Assembly (NCBI RefSeq): GCF_004912195.1
Contig: NZ_STGW01000001.1
Location: 303,073-367,072 of the forward strand
Direction: 5' to 3'
Length of the DNA: 64,000 bases
From: Nocardioides caeni
GTDB taxonomy: Bacteria; Actinomycetota; Actinomycetes; Propionibacteriales; Nocardioidaceae
Translations under genes and position numbers: made by a program
Shown: positions 24,525-32,041 of the stretch, piece after piece
Numbering within the stretch: the first letter of the stretch is position 1
Layout: each line of letters begins with the position of its first letter
Notes under the pieces: model-generated
What the model was told of the DNA's origin: nothing
What the model saw: the letters and a program-made list of their open reading frames with translations, nothing else
Databases searched by the model: none

Positions 24525-25262
24525 GTGCGGATCGCTGTGGCAGGAGGCACCGGCCTCGTCGGTCGGATGGTCGTCGACGAGGTCCGTCGCGCCGGCGGCG
24601 AGCCGGTGGTGATGGCCCGCTCGACGGGCGTCGACCTGACGACGGGTGAGGGCCTCGACGCGGCGTTGGCCGGTGTCGAGGTGGTGATCGACGTCAGCAA
24701 CGTCGAGACCATGAGTGCGAAGAGGGCGATCGCCTTCTTCGAGTCGGCGACGACGCACCTGCTGGCCGCCGGCGAGCGAGCGGGGGTCCGTCACCACGTC
24801 GCGCTGTCGATCGTCGGCTGCGACGTCGTCGACATGGGCTACTACCTCGGCAAGCGGCGCCAGGAGGACCTCGTCGCCGCCGGTCCGGTCCCGTGGACCG
24901 TGCTGCGTGCGACGCAGTTCCACGAGTTCGCCGGCCAGATGGTCGATCGCAGCCCCCGGCCATTCGCCCTAGCGCTGCGGATGCTCACCCAGCCGGTGGC
25001 GGCGTCCGACGTCGCCACCGCGCTCGTCGCCTGCGCCCTGGGCGAGCCCGCCGGTCGCGCCGCCGACCTCGCCGGTCCGCGCCCCGAGCGGCTGGACCGG
25101 TTGGTGCGCCGGGAGCTGCGTCGCCGCGGCGCCCGCCGGCTCGCCGTACCCGTGCCGATGGCGGGGCGCGTCGGCCGCCAGGTCCGCGGAGGCGGCCTGC
25201 TGCCCGGGGACGGGGCGAGCCTCGCGGCCGAGACCTTCGACGACTGGCTGGCGCGTGCCTGA
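24525..25262 (+). CDS. NAD(P)-binding oxidoreductase, ECF41 partner
   Basis: The 245-residue protein starts IRIAVAGGTGLVGRMVVDEVRR-like (VRIAVAGG at GTG 24525), an NmrA/atypical SDR Rossmann fold; the mid-part AGVRHHVALSIVGCDV and VLRATQFHEF are typical. ECF41 factors are usually encoded beside such an oxidoreductase, epimerase or carboxymuconolactone decarboxylase, as here. Its last 8 bp overlap the sigma gene, so the two are translationally coupled. The substrate is unknown. Confidence 0.83.
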   Translation: MRIAVAGGTGLVGRMVVDEVRRAGGEPVVMARSTGVDLTTGEGLDAALAGVEVVIDVSNVETMSAKRAIAFFESATTHLLAAGERAGVRHHVALSIVGCDVVDMGYYLGKRRQEDLVAAGPVPWTVLRATQFHEFAGQMVDRSPRPFALALRMLTQPVAASDVATALVACALGEPAGRAADLAGPRPERLDRLVRRELRRRGARRLAVPVPMAGRVGRQVRGGGLLPGDGASLAAETFDDWLARA

Positions 25263-26166
25263 GCAGGTGCCGGAGCGCATCGACGCGCTGGCGGTGGAGT
25301 ACGACGCGCTGCGGCCCCGGATGGTGCGGGTCGCCTACGCCATCCTCGGCTCGCGCGCGGAGGCGGAGGACGTCGTCGCGGACTGCTGGACGCGACTCGC
25401 CGATGCCGACACCAGGGAGCCGGTCCGCGACGTCACCGGCTGGTTGACGGTGGCGGTCGCGCGGGGCGCGACCGACGTGCTGCGCTCGGCGCGCGTGCGC
25501 CGGGAGGCCTATGTCGGCCCGTGGCTTCCCGAGCCCTACGTCGAGTCCGGGGTCGAGGTGACCGCGCTCGACCCGGCTGACCGGGTCAACCTCGACGAGA
25601 GCGTGAGCTATGCGTTGGTGGTCCTGCTGGAGACGCTCTCGCCCGCCGAGCGCACGGCCTTCGTGCTGCACGACGTGTTCGGCCTGGGCTTCGCCGAGGT
25701 GGCGACCGTCGTGGGGCGGACACCGGCCGCGGTGCGTCAGCTGGCCTCGCGGGCCCGCGCCCACCTGGCGGCCGAGGCCCCGCGGTTCGAGGTCGACCGG
25801 ACCGCCCACGACGAGCTCCTCGGCCGATTCCTCGCCGCTGCGGCCGGTGGAGACCTCGGTGCCCTCGTGGAGACCCTGGATCCCGACGTGGTGCTCACCT
25901 CCGACGGCGGGGGAGTCGTCAGCGCCGCGCGCAAGCCGGTGCGGGGCGCCGACCGCGTCGCCCGGTTCGTCCTGGGCACGCTCGCCAAGGCAGAGGCCGG
26001 CGCGGAGGTGGAGATCCTGCTCGTCAACGGTGCTCCCGCGATCGGGATCCGTGAGGGTGGTGCGCTCACGTCGCTCACCGTGCTGACCGTCGTGGGTGAC
26101 CGCGCCGCCCGGGTCGACATCCTGCGTGAGCCCGCCAAGCTGGCCGTCGTCAACCGCCGCCCCTGA
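25255..26166 (+). CDS. ECF41 sigma factor with SnoaL-like C-terminal domain
   Basis: The 303-residue factor has sigma region 2 (about 10-75), region 4 (LSPAERTAFVLHDVFGLGFAEVA, about 130-185) and a C-terminal NTF2/SnoaL domain. All three ECF41 signatures are present: WLPEP in the linker, DGGG in the extension, and a REPAKL version of NPDKL near the end. In this group the extension replaces an anti-sigma factor and controls activity. The GTG start overlaps the partner oxidoreductase. The matching promoter lies upstream of both genes. Confidence 0.93.
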   Translation: MPEQVPERIDALAVEYDALRPRMVRVAYAILGSRAEAEDVVADCWTRLADADTREPVRDVTGWLTVAVARGATDVLRSARVRREAYVGPWLPEPYVESGVEVTALDPADRVNLDESVSYALVVLLETLSPAERTAFVLHDVFGLGFAEVATVVGRTPAAVRQLASRARAHLAAEAPRFEVDRTAHDELLGRFLAAAAGGDLGALVETLDPDVVLTSDGGGVVSAARKPVRGADRVARFVLGTLAKAEAGAEVEILLVNGAPAIGIREGGALTSLTVLTVVGDRAARVDILREPAKLAVVNRRP

Positions 26167-26172
26167 CCCTCC

Positions 26173-26260
26173 CGCACGAAGTGCGCCGGTTTCTCGCCCG
26201 AAGTTCGCCGGTTTCTCGCACGAGGTGGGCCGGTTTCTCACCTGAGGTACGCCGGTTTCT
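26173..26260. repeat. 22 bp tandem repeat, four full units
   Basis: Four units of consensus CGCRCGARGTNCGCCGGTTTCT follow head to tail, and a fifth, partial unit starts at 26261. The conserved part is GCCGGTTTCTC; positions 7-12 vary. It starts 6 bp after the sigma-factor stop. 22 bp is about two helical turns. It is not a CRISPR because there are no spacers. Confidence 0.85.
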
Positions 26261-26315
26261 CGCCCGAGCTGGGACGACGCGTCGTACGACGAACGCGGAC
26301 TCCCCGCCCGGCTGG

Positions 26316-26480
26316 CTCAGCCTCGATTCGCCGATTTCCGCTGCTGCGCGCCACCCGATGGAGCGTCGGCTGCGTTGCCGACGCTCGACAGACGGCCAGT
26401 CTGGCTTCGCGCCGGGCGCCTTGCCGGCGCACCCGTCGGGTGACGCTCGCGACGCGGCAAATCGGTGAATCGAGGCTCAG
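26316..26480. repeat. long imperfect hairpin element, copy B
   Basis: The 22 bp ends (26316-26337 and 26459-26480) are inverted with two mismatches and start CTCAGCCTCGATTC and end GAATCGAGGCTCAG. The interior pairs further (left GCGCCACCCGATGG against a near-perfect right partner). The apical core GCGTTGCCGACGCTCG and GCCGGGCGCCTTGC, 46 bp apart, matches copies A and C. It fills the space between the convergent sigma and TetR genes and includes the TetR stop codon. Confidence 0.75.
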
Positions 26481-27064
26481 GGCGTGAGCAGCTGCTGCAT
26501 CGCGTCGCCGTAGAGCTCGACGATGGCGGTGGTGCCGGCGGAGGTCAGCGACGGGTCCTCCTGCTGGTAGAGCATCGACAGCAGTCCGCCGACCTGGGCG
26601 ACGAGTAGCGCGACGCGCAGCTCGCGGTGCTCGCCCTCGAGGCGGGGGGCGAGCGGGGCGATGTAGGCCTCGGCGGTGATCCGGACCATCTCGTCGCGCA
26701 CCTGGGGGTGGTGGGCGGCCTGGGCCAGCGCCAGGTAGGTGCCCCGCCGGGAGATCGGCCCGGACTCGATGAAGTAGGACACCAGGCGCCGGCCGAGGCT
26801 CTCCAACGGTCCGTCGAGCACGGCGCCGATGCCGATCGAGGTGTCGATCGCGCGCAGGAACAGCGCCTCCTTGGAGCCGAAGTGCCGGATGACCATCGCC
26901 GGGTCCACGCCCGCCTCAGCGGCGATCGCGCGGACCGAGGCGGCCTCGAAGCCGCGCTCGGCGAAGAGGCTGCGGGCGGCGTCCACGATCGCGGTTCGCG
27001 TCGCTCGCCCGGCGGGCCGGAGTCGGCTCTCGTCGACGGGCGCAGGCGGCGAGGTCTTCGTCAC
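26477..27064 (-). CDS. TetR family repressor
   Basis: The 195-residue regulator has an N-terminal TetR HTH (RTAIVDAARSLFAERGFEAASVRAI... GVDPAMVIRHFGSKEALFLRAI in parts, about residues 22-70) and a helical ligand-binding domain. It is divergent from a DHA2 drug exporter, and two identical-type operators lie between them, so it very probably represses both itself and the pump in response to a lipophilic compound. The start is taken as GTG 27064; ATG 27082 is possible, neither with a clear ribosome site. Confidence 0.87.
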   Translation of the reverse strand: MTKTSPPAPVDESRLRPAGRATRTAIVDAARSLFAERGFEAASVRAIAAEAGVDPAMVIRHFGSKEALFLRAIDTSIGIGAVLDGPLESLGRRLVSYFIESGPISRRGTYLALAQAAHHPQVRDEMVRITAEAYIAPLAPRLEGEHRELRVALLVAQVGGLLSMLYQQEDPSLTSAGTTAIVELYGDAMQQLLTP

Positions 27065-27093
27065 ACGCCCACCGTAGGCCATCGGCGGCAAAG

Positions 27094-27132
27094 GTCAACG
27101 CTGTTGACAGTCAGGTGGTCAACAGCGTTGAC
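27094..27132. promoter_or_regulatory. paired TetR operators GTCAAC-N3-GTTGAC
   Basis: Two 15 bp palindromes, GTCAACGCTGTTGAC (27094-27108) and GTCAACAGCGTTGAC (27118-27132), are exact reverse complements of each other, so the 39 bp region is itself symmetric. Centre-to-centre distance is 24 bp. It covers the divergent tetR and MFS promoters. Confidence 0.85.
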
Positions 27133-27141
27133 TCAGCCGAC

Positions 27142-28566
27142 GTGACCACGACCCAGCCCGCGCCGCCCTCCGGCGATGCCACGACCGCATCCGGCTCCGC
27201 GCTGACGACCGTCGCGATCCTGTGCTTCGGCGGCCTGGTCGCCGCGCTGACCCAGACCATGGTCATCCCCATCCAGGGCGAGCTGGGCCGACTGCTCGAC
27301 ACCAGCGAGGCCAACGCCTCCTGGGTCGTCACGTCGACCCTCGTCGCCGGCGCCGTGGCGATGCCCATCGCAGGCCGGCTCGGGGACCTGTTCGGCAAGC
27401 AGCGGGTGCTCGCTATCAGTGCCCTGGTCCTCCTGCTGGGCTCGCTCGTCTGCGCCCTGAGCGACTCGCTGGTCCCGATGCTCGCCGGCCGCCTGCTGCA
27501 GGGCCTGGCGATGGGCTTCATCCCGGTCGGCATCGCGCTCATGCGGGAGGTCACCCCGCCCGCCCTGACCGCGACGGCGATGGCGGCGATGAGCGCCACG
27601 CTCGGCGTCGGCGGCGCGATCGGCCTGCCCCTGTCGGCGTGGATCGTGCAGGACTTCAGCTGGCACACCCTCTTCTGGGTGTCGACCGGACTCGCGGCCG
27701 TGATGGCGCTCGCGGTGGTGGCCCTCGTGCCCCACGTGCGCGACGCCGTCCCCGGCCGCTTCGACGTCATCGGCGCACTCGGTCTCGCGGTCGGCCTGGT
27801 CGGCCTGCTGGTGGCGGTCTCGAAGGGCAACGCCTGGGGCTGGACCAGCGGGCGCACCCTCGGACTGCTCGCCGCGGCGGTGGTCGTCCTGCTGGTGTGG
27901 GGGCGCTACGAGCTCCGCGTCACTGACCCGTTGTGCGACCTCCGCGTCACCGCATCGCGGCCCGTGCTGCTGACCAACGCCGCAGCGGTGGCCATCGGCT
28001 TCGGGATGATGGCGCAGGCGATCGTGGTCCCGCGGCTGCTCCAGTCGCCGGCCGAGACCGGCTACGGCCTCGGGCAGACCCTGCTCCAGACCGGCCTGTG
28101 GATGGCGCCGGGTGGCCTGGTCATGATGGCCTTCTCGCCGATCTCCGGGCGGATGATCCGGGCCCTCGGTGCCCGCACGACGCTCATCGTCGGCGCCAGC
28201 GTCCTGGGCAGCGGCTACCTCTTCGCGTTCTTCCTGACCACCGCGCCGTGGCAGCTCCTCGTCGCCAACTGCATCACCTCCGCCGGCGTCGGCATCGGCT
28301 ACGCCGCCATGCCGACGCTCATCCTGGAGTCCGTGCCGCTGACGGAGGCCGGATCGGCCGTCGGGGTCAACGGACTGATGCGATCGATCGGCACGAGCGT
28401 CTCCTCGGCGGCGATGGCGGCCATCCTGACAGCCTCCACCATCGGCCTCGGGGGCCAGGAGCTGCCGAGCGAAACGGCCTTCCACCTGTGCTTCATCGTC
28501 GGCGCCGCCGCGGCGTTCCTCGGTGCCGTGCTGGCGGCGATGGTGCCGTCCCGGCGCCGCGCCTGA
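27142..28566 (+). CDS. MFS transporter, DHA2 (14-helix) family
   Basis: The 474-residue protein has 13-14 hydrophobic helices and the MFS motif A region AGRLGDLFGKQRVL (about 82-95) and the antiporter-type GVGGAIGLPLS segment near 160. It should be a proton-coupled exporter of drugs or lipophilic toxins, induced when the divergent TetR protein releases its paired operators. GTG 27142 is used because the longer frame from 27115 runs through the operator. Confidence 0.88.
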   Translation: MTTTQPAPPSGDATTASGSALTTVAILCFGGLVAALTQTMVIPIQGELGRLLDTSEANASWVVTSTLVAGAVAMPIAGRLGDLFGKQRVLAISALVLLLGSLVCALSDSLVPMLAGRLLQGLAMGFIPVGIALMREVTPPALTATAMAAMSATLGVGGAIGLPLSAWIVQDFSWHTLFWVSTGLAAVMALAVVALVPHVRDAVPGRFDVIGALGLAVGLVGLLVAVSKGNAWGWTSGRTLGLLAAAVVVLLVWGRYELRVTDPLCDLRVTASRPVLLTNAAAVAIGFGMMAQAIVVPRLLQSPAETGYGLGQTLLQTGLWMAPGGLVMMAFSPISGRMIRALGARTTLIVGASVLGSGYLFAFFLTTAPWQLLVANCITSAGVGIGYAAMPTLILESVPLTEAGSAVGVNGLMRSIGTSVSSAAMAAILTASTIGLGGQELPSETAFHLCFIVGAAAAFLGAVLAAMVPSRRRA

Positions 28567-28568
28567 CC

Positions 28569-28626
28569 CGCTCCGGACCCCGCTCCGGACCCCGCTCCGG
28601 ACCCCGCTCCGGCCCCCGCTCCGGAC
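28569..28626. repeat. 12 bp tandem repeat CGCTCCGGACCC
   Basis: Four full units plus a partial fifth follow the MFS stop at once (unit 4 has one change). On the minus strand they would code GPER repeats but no gene fits. Most likely a slippage-prone intergenic repeat. Confidence 0.8.
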
Positions 28627-28853
28627 GACTATCGATTTCGACGGACACGATGTCGCAGTTTCTGCGGAACCTCCGGCTGGTTACGTCGTTGGAACATGTG
28701 TCGGGCTCCCGTACCACCACTCATCGTGGTGCCGCGGTCGCCTGACGGTCGTCGCGGTGGCTGGGGGGTTCCGCGGCACGCAGGTGGCCCTCGTTCGGCA
28801 AGGACGGGGGCCACCTGGCGTCTGCAGCCCACGTCGTAGGCAAGGATGGTGCG
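28627..28853. other. non-coding stretch before DUF445 gene
   Basis: No credible gene is seen. The part 28630-28740 is less GC-rich than its surroundings (for example TATCGATTTCGACGGACACG) and has a small CACCAC/GTGGTG hairpin near 28715-28731. From 28781 a stem-loop precedes the DUF445 gene. It could be a remnant of an insertion or a leader RNA. Confidence 0.4.
28781..28817 (+). promoter_or_regulatory. leader stem-loop before DUF445 gene
   Basis: CAGGTGGCCC (28781-28790) pairs perfectly with GGGCCACCTG (28808-28817) across a 17 bp loop, 36 bp before the gene start. Either a terminator of upstream transcription or a 5-prime leader structure. Confidence 0.45.
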
Positions 28854-30113
28854 GTGTCCGGGCCCCTGATCTCCTCCGACCCGACAGCCGACCAGCTCCG
28901 GCGTACGGCGCTGCGCCGGATGCGGACGCTCGCGGTCTCGCTGCTCCTCCTGGCCGCCGCCGTCTACCTCGCGACCCTCGGTCAGGACGGCTTCTGGGGG
29001 TTCGTCAACGCGGGCGCCGAGGCCTCGATGGTGGGCGCGATCGCCGACTGGTTCGCCGTGACGGCTCTCTTCAAGCACCCCCTCGGCCTGCCGATCCCGC
29101 ACACCGCGCTGATCCCCAAGCGCAAGGACGACCTCGGAAAGGGACTCGAGGAGTTCGTCGGGGAGAACTTCCTCCAGGAGGAGATCATCCGCGAGCGCGT
29201 GCTCGCCGTCGGCATCTCCCAGCGGGTGGGCGACTGGCTCGCCGTGCCCGCCAACGCCGATCGTGTGGTGCGGGAGGTCTCCGAGCTGGCCGGTGTGGCG
29301 CTCGGCAAGGTCCGCGACGAGCACATCGAGGCGCTGGTCACCGAGGCGCTCGTGCCCCGCTTCCGTGAGGAGCCGATCTCGCCCCTGCTCGGCGGGCTGC
29401 TCGCGGAGGCGCTGCGCGACGACCTCCACCACGGCGTCGTGGACCTCGTCCTCGACGAGCTGCACGGCTGGCTGCTCGCCCATCCCGACACCGTGCAGGA
29501 GGTCATCGGCGAGCGCGCGCCCTGGTGGGCCCCCGAGCGGCTCAACGAGATCGTCATCGACCGCCTCCACCTGGAGATGGTGCGGTGGGTCGACGACATC
29601 CGCGGCGATCCCGGTCACCGTGCCCGCGCCGCCCTCGACTCGATGCTGGCCAAGCTGGCCGACGGCCTGCTCGTCAACGCCGACACCCAGGCCCGCGCCG
29701 AACGGCTCAAGGAGCGGCTGCTGGAGCACCCCGCGGTCCTCTCGACCGCCGTCTCGCTGTGGCAGGCGCTGCGCCGCGCCATGCAGGCCTCGCTCGACGA
29801 CCCCGACGGCGCCGTACGACGACGCCTGCTGGTCGAGGTCGAGGCCGGCTCCCGTCGGCTGCGCTCCGACGCGGCGCTGCGGGAGCGGCTCGACCGGCTC
29901 GCGGCGGACGCCGCGGTCTTCGCCGTCGACCGCTACGGGGCCGAGCTCACCTCGGTCATCACGCAGACCATCGAGCGGTGGGACGGCAAGGAGGCCGCCA
30001 GCCGGATCGAGCTCCACGTCGGCCGCGACCTGCAGTTCATCCGGATCAACGGCACGATCGTCGGCGGCCTGGTGGGCGTGCTGATCCACGCCGTCTCGGT
30101 CGCCGTCCACTGA
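28854..30113 (+). CDS. DUF445 family membrane protein
   Basis: The 419-residue protein has an N-terminal transmembrane helix (about 24-42), the DUF445 motif GAEASMVGAIADWFAVTALFKHPLGLPIPHTALIP (in part, residues 55-85), a long helical middle, and a C-terminal membrane helix IVGGLVGVLIHAV. Related to E. coli YjiN; function unknown, probably an envelope-associated coiled-coil protein. The GTG start was preferred because MSGPLISS begins right after a possible AGGATGG ribosome site. Confidence 0.87.
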   Translation: MSGPLISSDPTADQLRRTALRRMRTLAVSLLLLAAAVYLATLGQDGFWGFVNAGAEASMVGAIADWFAVTALFKHPLGLPIPHTALIPKRKDDLGKGLEEFVGENFLQEEIIRERVLAVGISQRVGDWLAVPANADRVVREVSELAGVALGKVRDEHIEALVTEALVPRFREEPISPLLGGLLAEALRDDLHHGVVDLVLDELHGWLLAHPDTVQEVIGERAPWWAPERLNEIVIDRLHLEMVRWVDDIRGDPGHRARAALDSMLAKLADGLLVNADTQARAERLKERLLEHPAVLSTAVSLWQALRRAMQASLDDPDGAVRRRLLVEVEAGSRRLRSDAALRERLDRLAADAAVFAVDRYGAELTSVITQTIERWDGKEAASRIELHVGRDLQFIRINGTIVGGLVGVLIHAVSVAVH

Positions 30114-30123
30114 CCCGGCTGCT

Positions 30124-30184
30124 GTAGTCCCTGCCCAAAAGCACCGCCCACCGGCGTGTCGCGGTGCTTTTGGGCAGGGACTAC
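30124..30184. terminator. 24 bp perfect inverted repeat
   Basis: The left arm GTAGTCCCTGCCCAAAAGCA... (30124-30147) is exactly complementary to 30161-30184, with a 13 bp loop. It begins 10 bp after the DUF445 stop and ends just before the TAGGCT promoter of the S4 gene. The stem includes AAAA/TTTT, so it can act as a terminator in either direction, although no T-run follows. Confidence 0.7.
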
Positions 30185-30204
30185 CCCGGATCTAGGCTGG
30201 GCGT

Positions 30205-30450
30205 GTGCCCGAGCCCATGGACGTCCCGATCCGCGACGAGTCGATCCGGCTCGGTCAGTTCCTCAAGCTCGCCAACCTGGTGGAGTCGGGAGCGGACGCC
30301 AAGCCGGTGATCGCGGACGGCGTCGTGACCGTCAACGGGACGGTCGAGCGGCGCCGTGGTCGCCAGCTCGTCCTCGGGGACGTGGTGGAGCTGGCCGGAC
30401 AGGCCGCCCGGGTGTCCGACCAGGACGCCCCGGACAACCTGCCGTGGTAG
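30205..30450 (+). CDS. S4-domain RNA-binding protein
   Basis: The 81-residue protein is a lone S4 domain: IRLGQFLKLANLVESGADAKPVIADGVVTVNG, followed by RRGRQLVLGDVV. Such YaaA/RlbA-like proteins bind structured RNA, probably rRNA. TAGGCT at 30193-30198 lies 6 bp before the GTG at 30205, so the mRNA is probably leaderless; ATG 30217 is an alternative start. Confidence 0.83.
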   Translation: MPEPMDVPIRDESIRLGQFLKLANLVESGADAKPVIADGVVTVNGTVERRRGRQLVLGDVVELAGQAARVSDQDAPDNLPW

Positions 30451-30462
30451 GTCGTCGCTGCG

Positions 30463-30834
30463 TCAGCTGACGCCGAGCAGGTCGACGACGAAGACCAGCG
30501 TCTCGCCGCCCTTGATGACGCCGCCGGCGCCGCGGTCGCCGTAGCCCAGGTGGGGCGGGATGACGAGCTGGCGGCGGCCGCCGACCTTCATCCCCTGCAC
30601 GCCGGTGTCCCAGCCCTGGATGACCTGGCCGATGCCGAGGCGGAACTGGAGCGGCGTGCCGCGGTTGTAGGACGCGTCGAACTCCTCGCCGGTCGACAGC
30701 GCGACACCGACGTAGTGCACCGACACGGTGTCGCCGGCCTTCGCCTCGTCACCGTCACCGACGGTCACGTCGGTGATGACGAGGTCGCTCGGGGGAGTGG
30801 GGTCTATGAAGTCGATCTCGGGCTTCTGGCTCAT
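30463..30834 (-). CDS. FKBP-type peptidyl-prolyl cis-trans isomerase
   Basis: The 123-residue cytosolic isomerase carries the FKBP core: VSVHYVGVALSTGEEFDASY, FRLGIGQVIQGWDTGVQGMKVGG, IPPHLGYGDRG and the closing LVFVVDLL. Aromatic and Asp pocket residues (Y, D, W) are all present, so it should be active. Minus-strand TAGGCT (30841-30846) lies about 6 bp before the ATG, giving a leaderless transcript. It is convergent with the S4 gene. Confidence 0.92.
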   Translation of the reverse strand: MSQKPEIDFIDPTPPSDLVITDVTVGDGDEAKAGDTVSVHYVGVALSTGEEFDASYNRGTPLQFRLGIGQVIQGWDTGVQGMKVGGRRQLVIPPHLGYGDRGAGGVIKGGETLVFVVDLLGVS

Positions 30835-30939
30835 CCCGCCAGCCTAGACCGCTGGTTTCGGCGCCCGCGCGGCTGGCTAGGCTGCGCTCGACCCGCTGGC
30901 GGGCGGGACCCGGCCGGTGCTGTTCTCGGGAGGTTCGTC

Positions 30940-31929
30940 ATGACCGTACGACGCTGGATCTGTGCCGTGGGCACCTCGCTTGTCGCCGGGGCGCTCGGGC
31001 TGCAGCTCGCTCCCGCGCAGGCCGCTACGCCGAGCGTGTCTCAGACCTACTTCAGTGCTGCTGGGTTCATCTATCCGTTCGGTGCCACGCCTGCCGTCTG
31101 TCCTGCTCCGAACAACGGTCTGTGGACGCCGGCTGCCCTGGCGGCCGACGGCGCCTGGCACACGGTGGCGAGGAGCGAGCAGGGAACCTACGCCAACACC
31201 GCCTTCTCACGGTCCACGACGACCAAGGCCCGCATCACCCGTAACAGCCGCGGGATGGCGCGTGTCGACCAGGCCATCACCGCGACCTCCCGGATCACCC
31301 CCACGACCGGACATGCAACCTGCGCATTCGACAACGAGACGCCGGGTTCGACCAGCGGCGATGTCACGATCCCGGTCCGATCCTGGCTCGTCCTACGTCA
31401 GCGGATCGTGTCCCAGCGCGGCACGGGCCAGGCCTTCGCATCGGCCAGCGTAAGCGGCTCGAGCGGCCTGGTCGGGGTGGTCAATGCCGGCGAGGCGGAG
31501 TCCCATCTGGTCGCACCGGGGACCTACCACTTCTCGATGGGCGGCGGCGCGCGCACCCATGAGCCGGTCCGAGGCACAGTGGCGCGCACCAAAGTGGGTT
31601 CGACCAGCGGGTCGGTCGCCTTCTATCCCATCGGCACGCTCCGCTCGCGCGCCGGCAACGGCCTGCCCTACCTCGCCCCGGGGCACCGCGACTGCAGCCA
31701 ACGTCGGGTGAAGGTCGCCTTCAGCAACGCGGCGCGCACCAAGGTCCGGTCGATCACGTTCTCGGTCGACGGCCAGCGTCGCTACACGCTCCGTGGCCGT
31801 CAGCTGAACCGCTCCGCGGTGCTGCTCAACGACGTCCGGCCGCGCACGACCGGGGTCGTCCGGGCCGACATCGTGCTCAAGACCGGTGCGCGGCGCACGA
31901 TGACGGCCACCTCCTGGCCCTGCGCCTGA
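30940..31929 (+). CDS. secreted protein of unknown function
   Basis: The 329-residue protein has a Sec signal peptide (MTVRRWICAVGTSLVAGALG..., cleavage likely after AQA near residue 28). The mature part is rich in Ser, Thr, Arg and beta-type segments and contains a few cysteines (CPAPNN, HATCAFDN, HRDCSQRR, SWPCA) that could form disulfides. I recognise no family. GGGAGG lies 7 bp before the ATG. A TAGGCT promoter at 30877-30882 is likely. Confidence 0.75.
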   Translation: MTVRRWICAVGTSLVAGALGLQLAPAQAATPSVSQTYFSAAGFIYPFGATPAVCPAPNNGLWTPAALAADGAWHTVARSEQGTYANTAFSRSTTTKARITRNSRGMARVDQAITATSRITPTTGHATCAFDNETPGSTSGDVTIPVRSWLVLRQRIVSQRGTGQAFASASVSGSSGLVGVVNAGEAESHLVAPGTYHFSMGGGARTHEPVRGTVARTKVGSTSGSVAFYPIGTLRSRAGNGLPYLAPGHRDCSQRRVKVAFSNAARTKVRSITFSVDGQRRYTLRGRQLNRSAVLLNDVRPRTTGVVRADIVLKTGARRTMTATSWPCA

Positions 31930-32012
31930 CGCGGCCGGGGGGCACGCAAGGTGTGACCTGCACCCCGCGTGCTTGCCGTTGGCGCAGGTCAGGGGCCATA
32001 CTTTCCCAGAAC

Positions 32013-32026
32013 TAGAACGTGTTCTA
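32013..32026. promoter_or_regulatory. KstR-type box TAGAACGTGTTCTA
   Basis: This fits TnnAACnnGTTnnA and is a perfect dyad apart from the 2 bp centre. It lies 15 bp before the first gene of the storage-lipid operon, in the position of the -10 region, so a TetR-type lipid regulator should repress the operon. Confidence 0.7.
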
Positions 32027-32041
32027 CATGGGGGTAGTGCG

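Noticed and set aside
26173-26260. CRISPR-like array
   Set aside because: The 22 bp units are contiguous and have no spacers, and no cas gene is near.
28493-28720. Minus-strand frame with GPER repeats
   Set aside because: It is only the 12 bp repeat translated; no start signal and the frame overlaps the MFS gene end.
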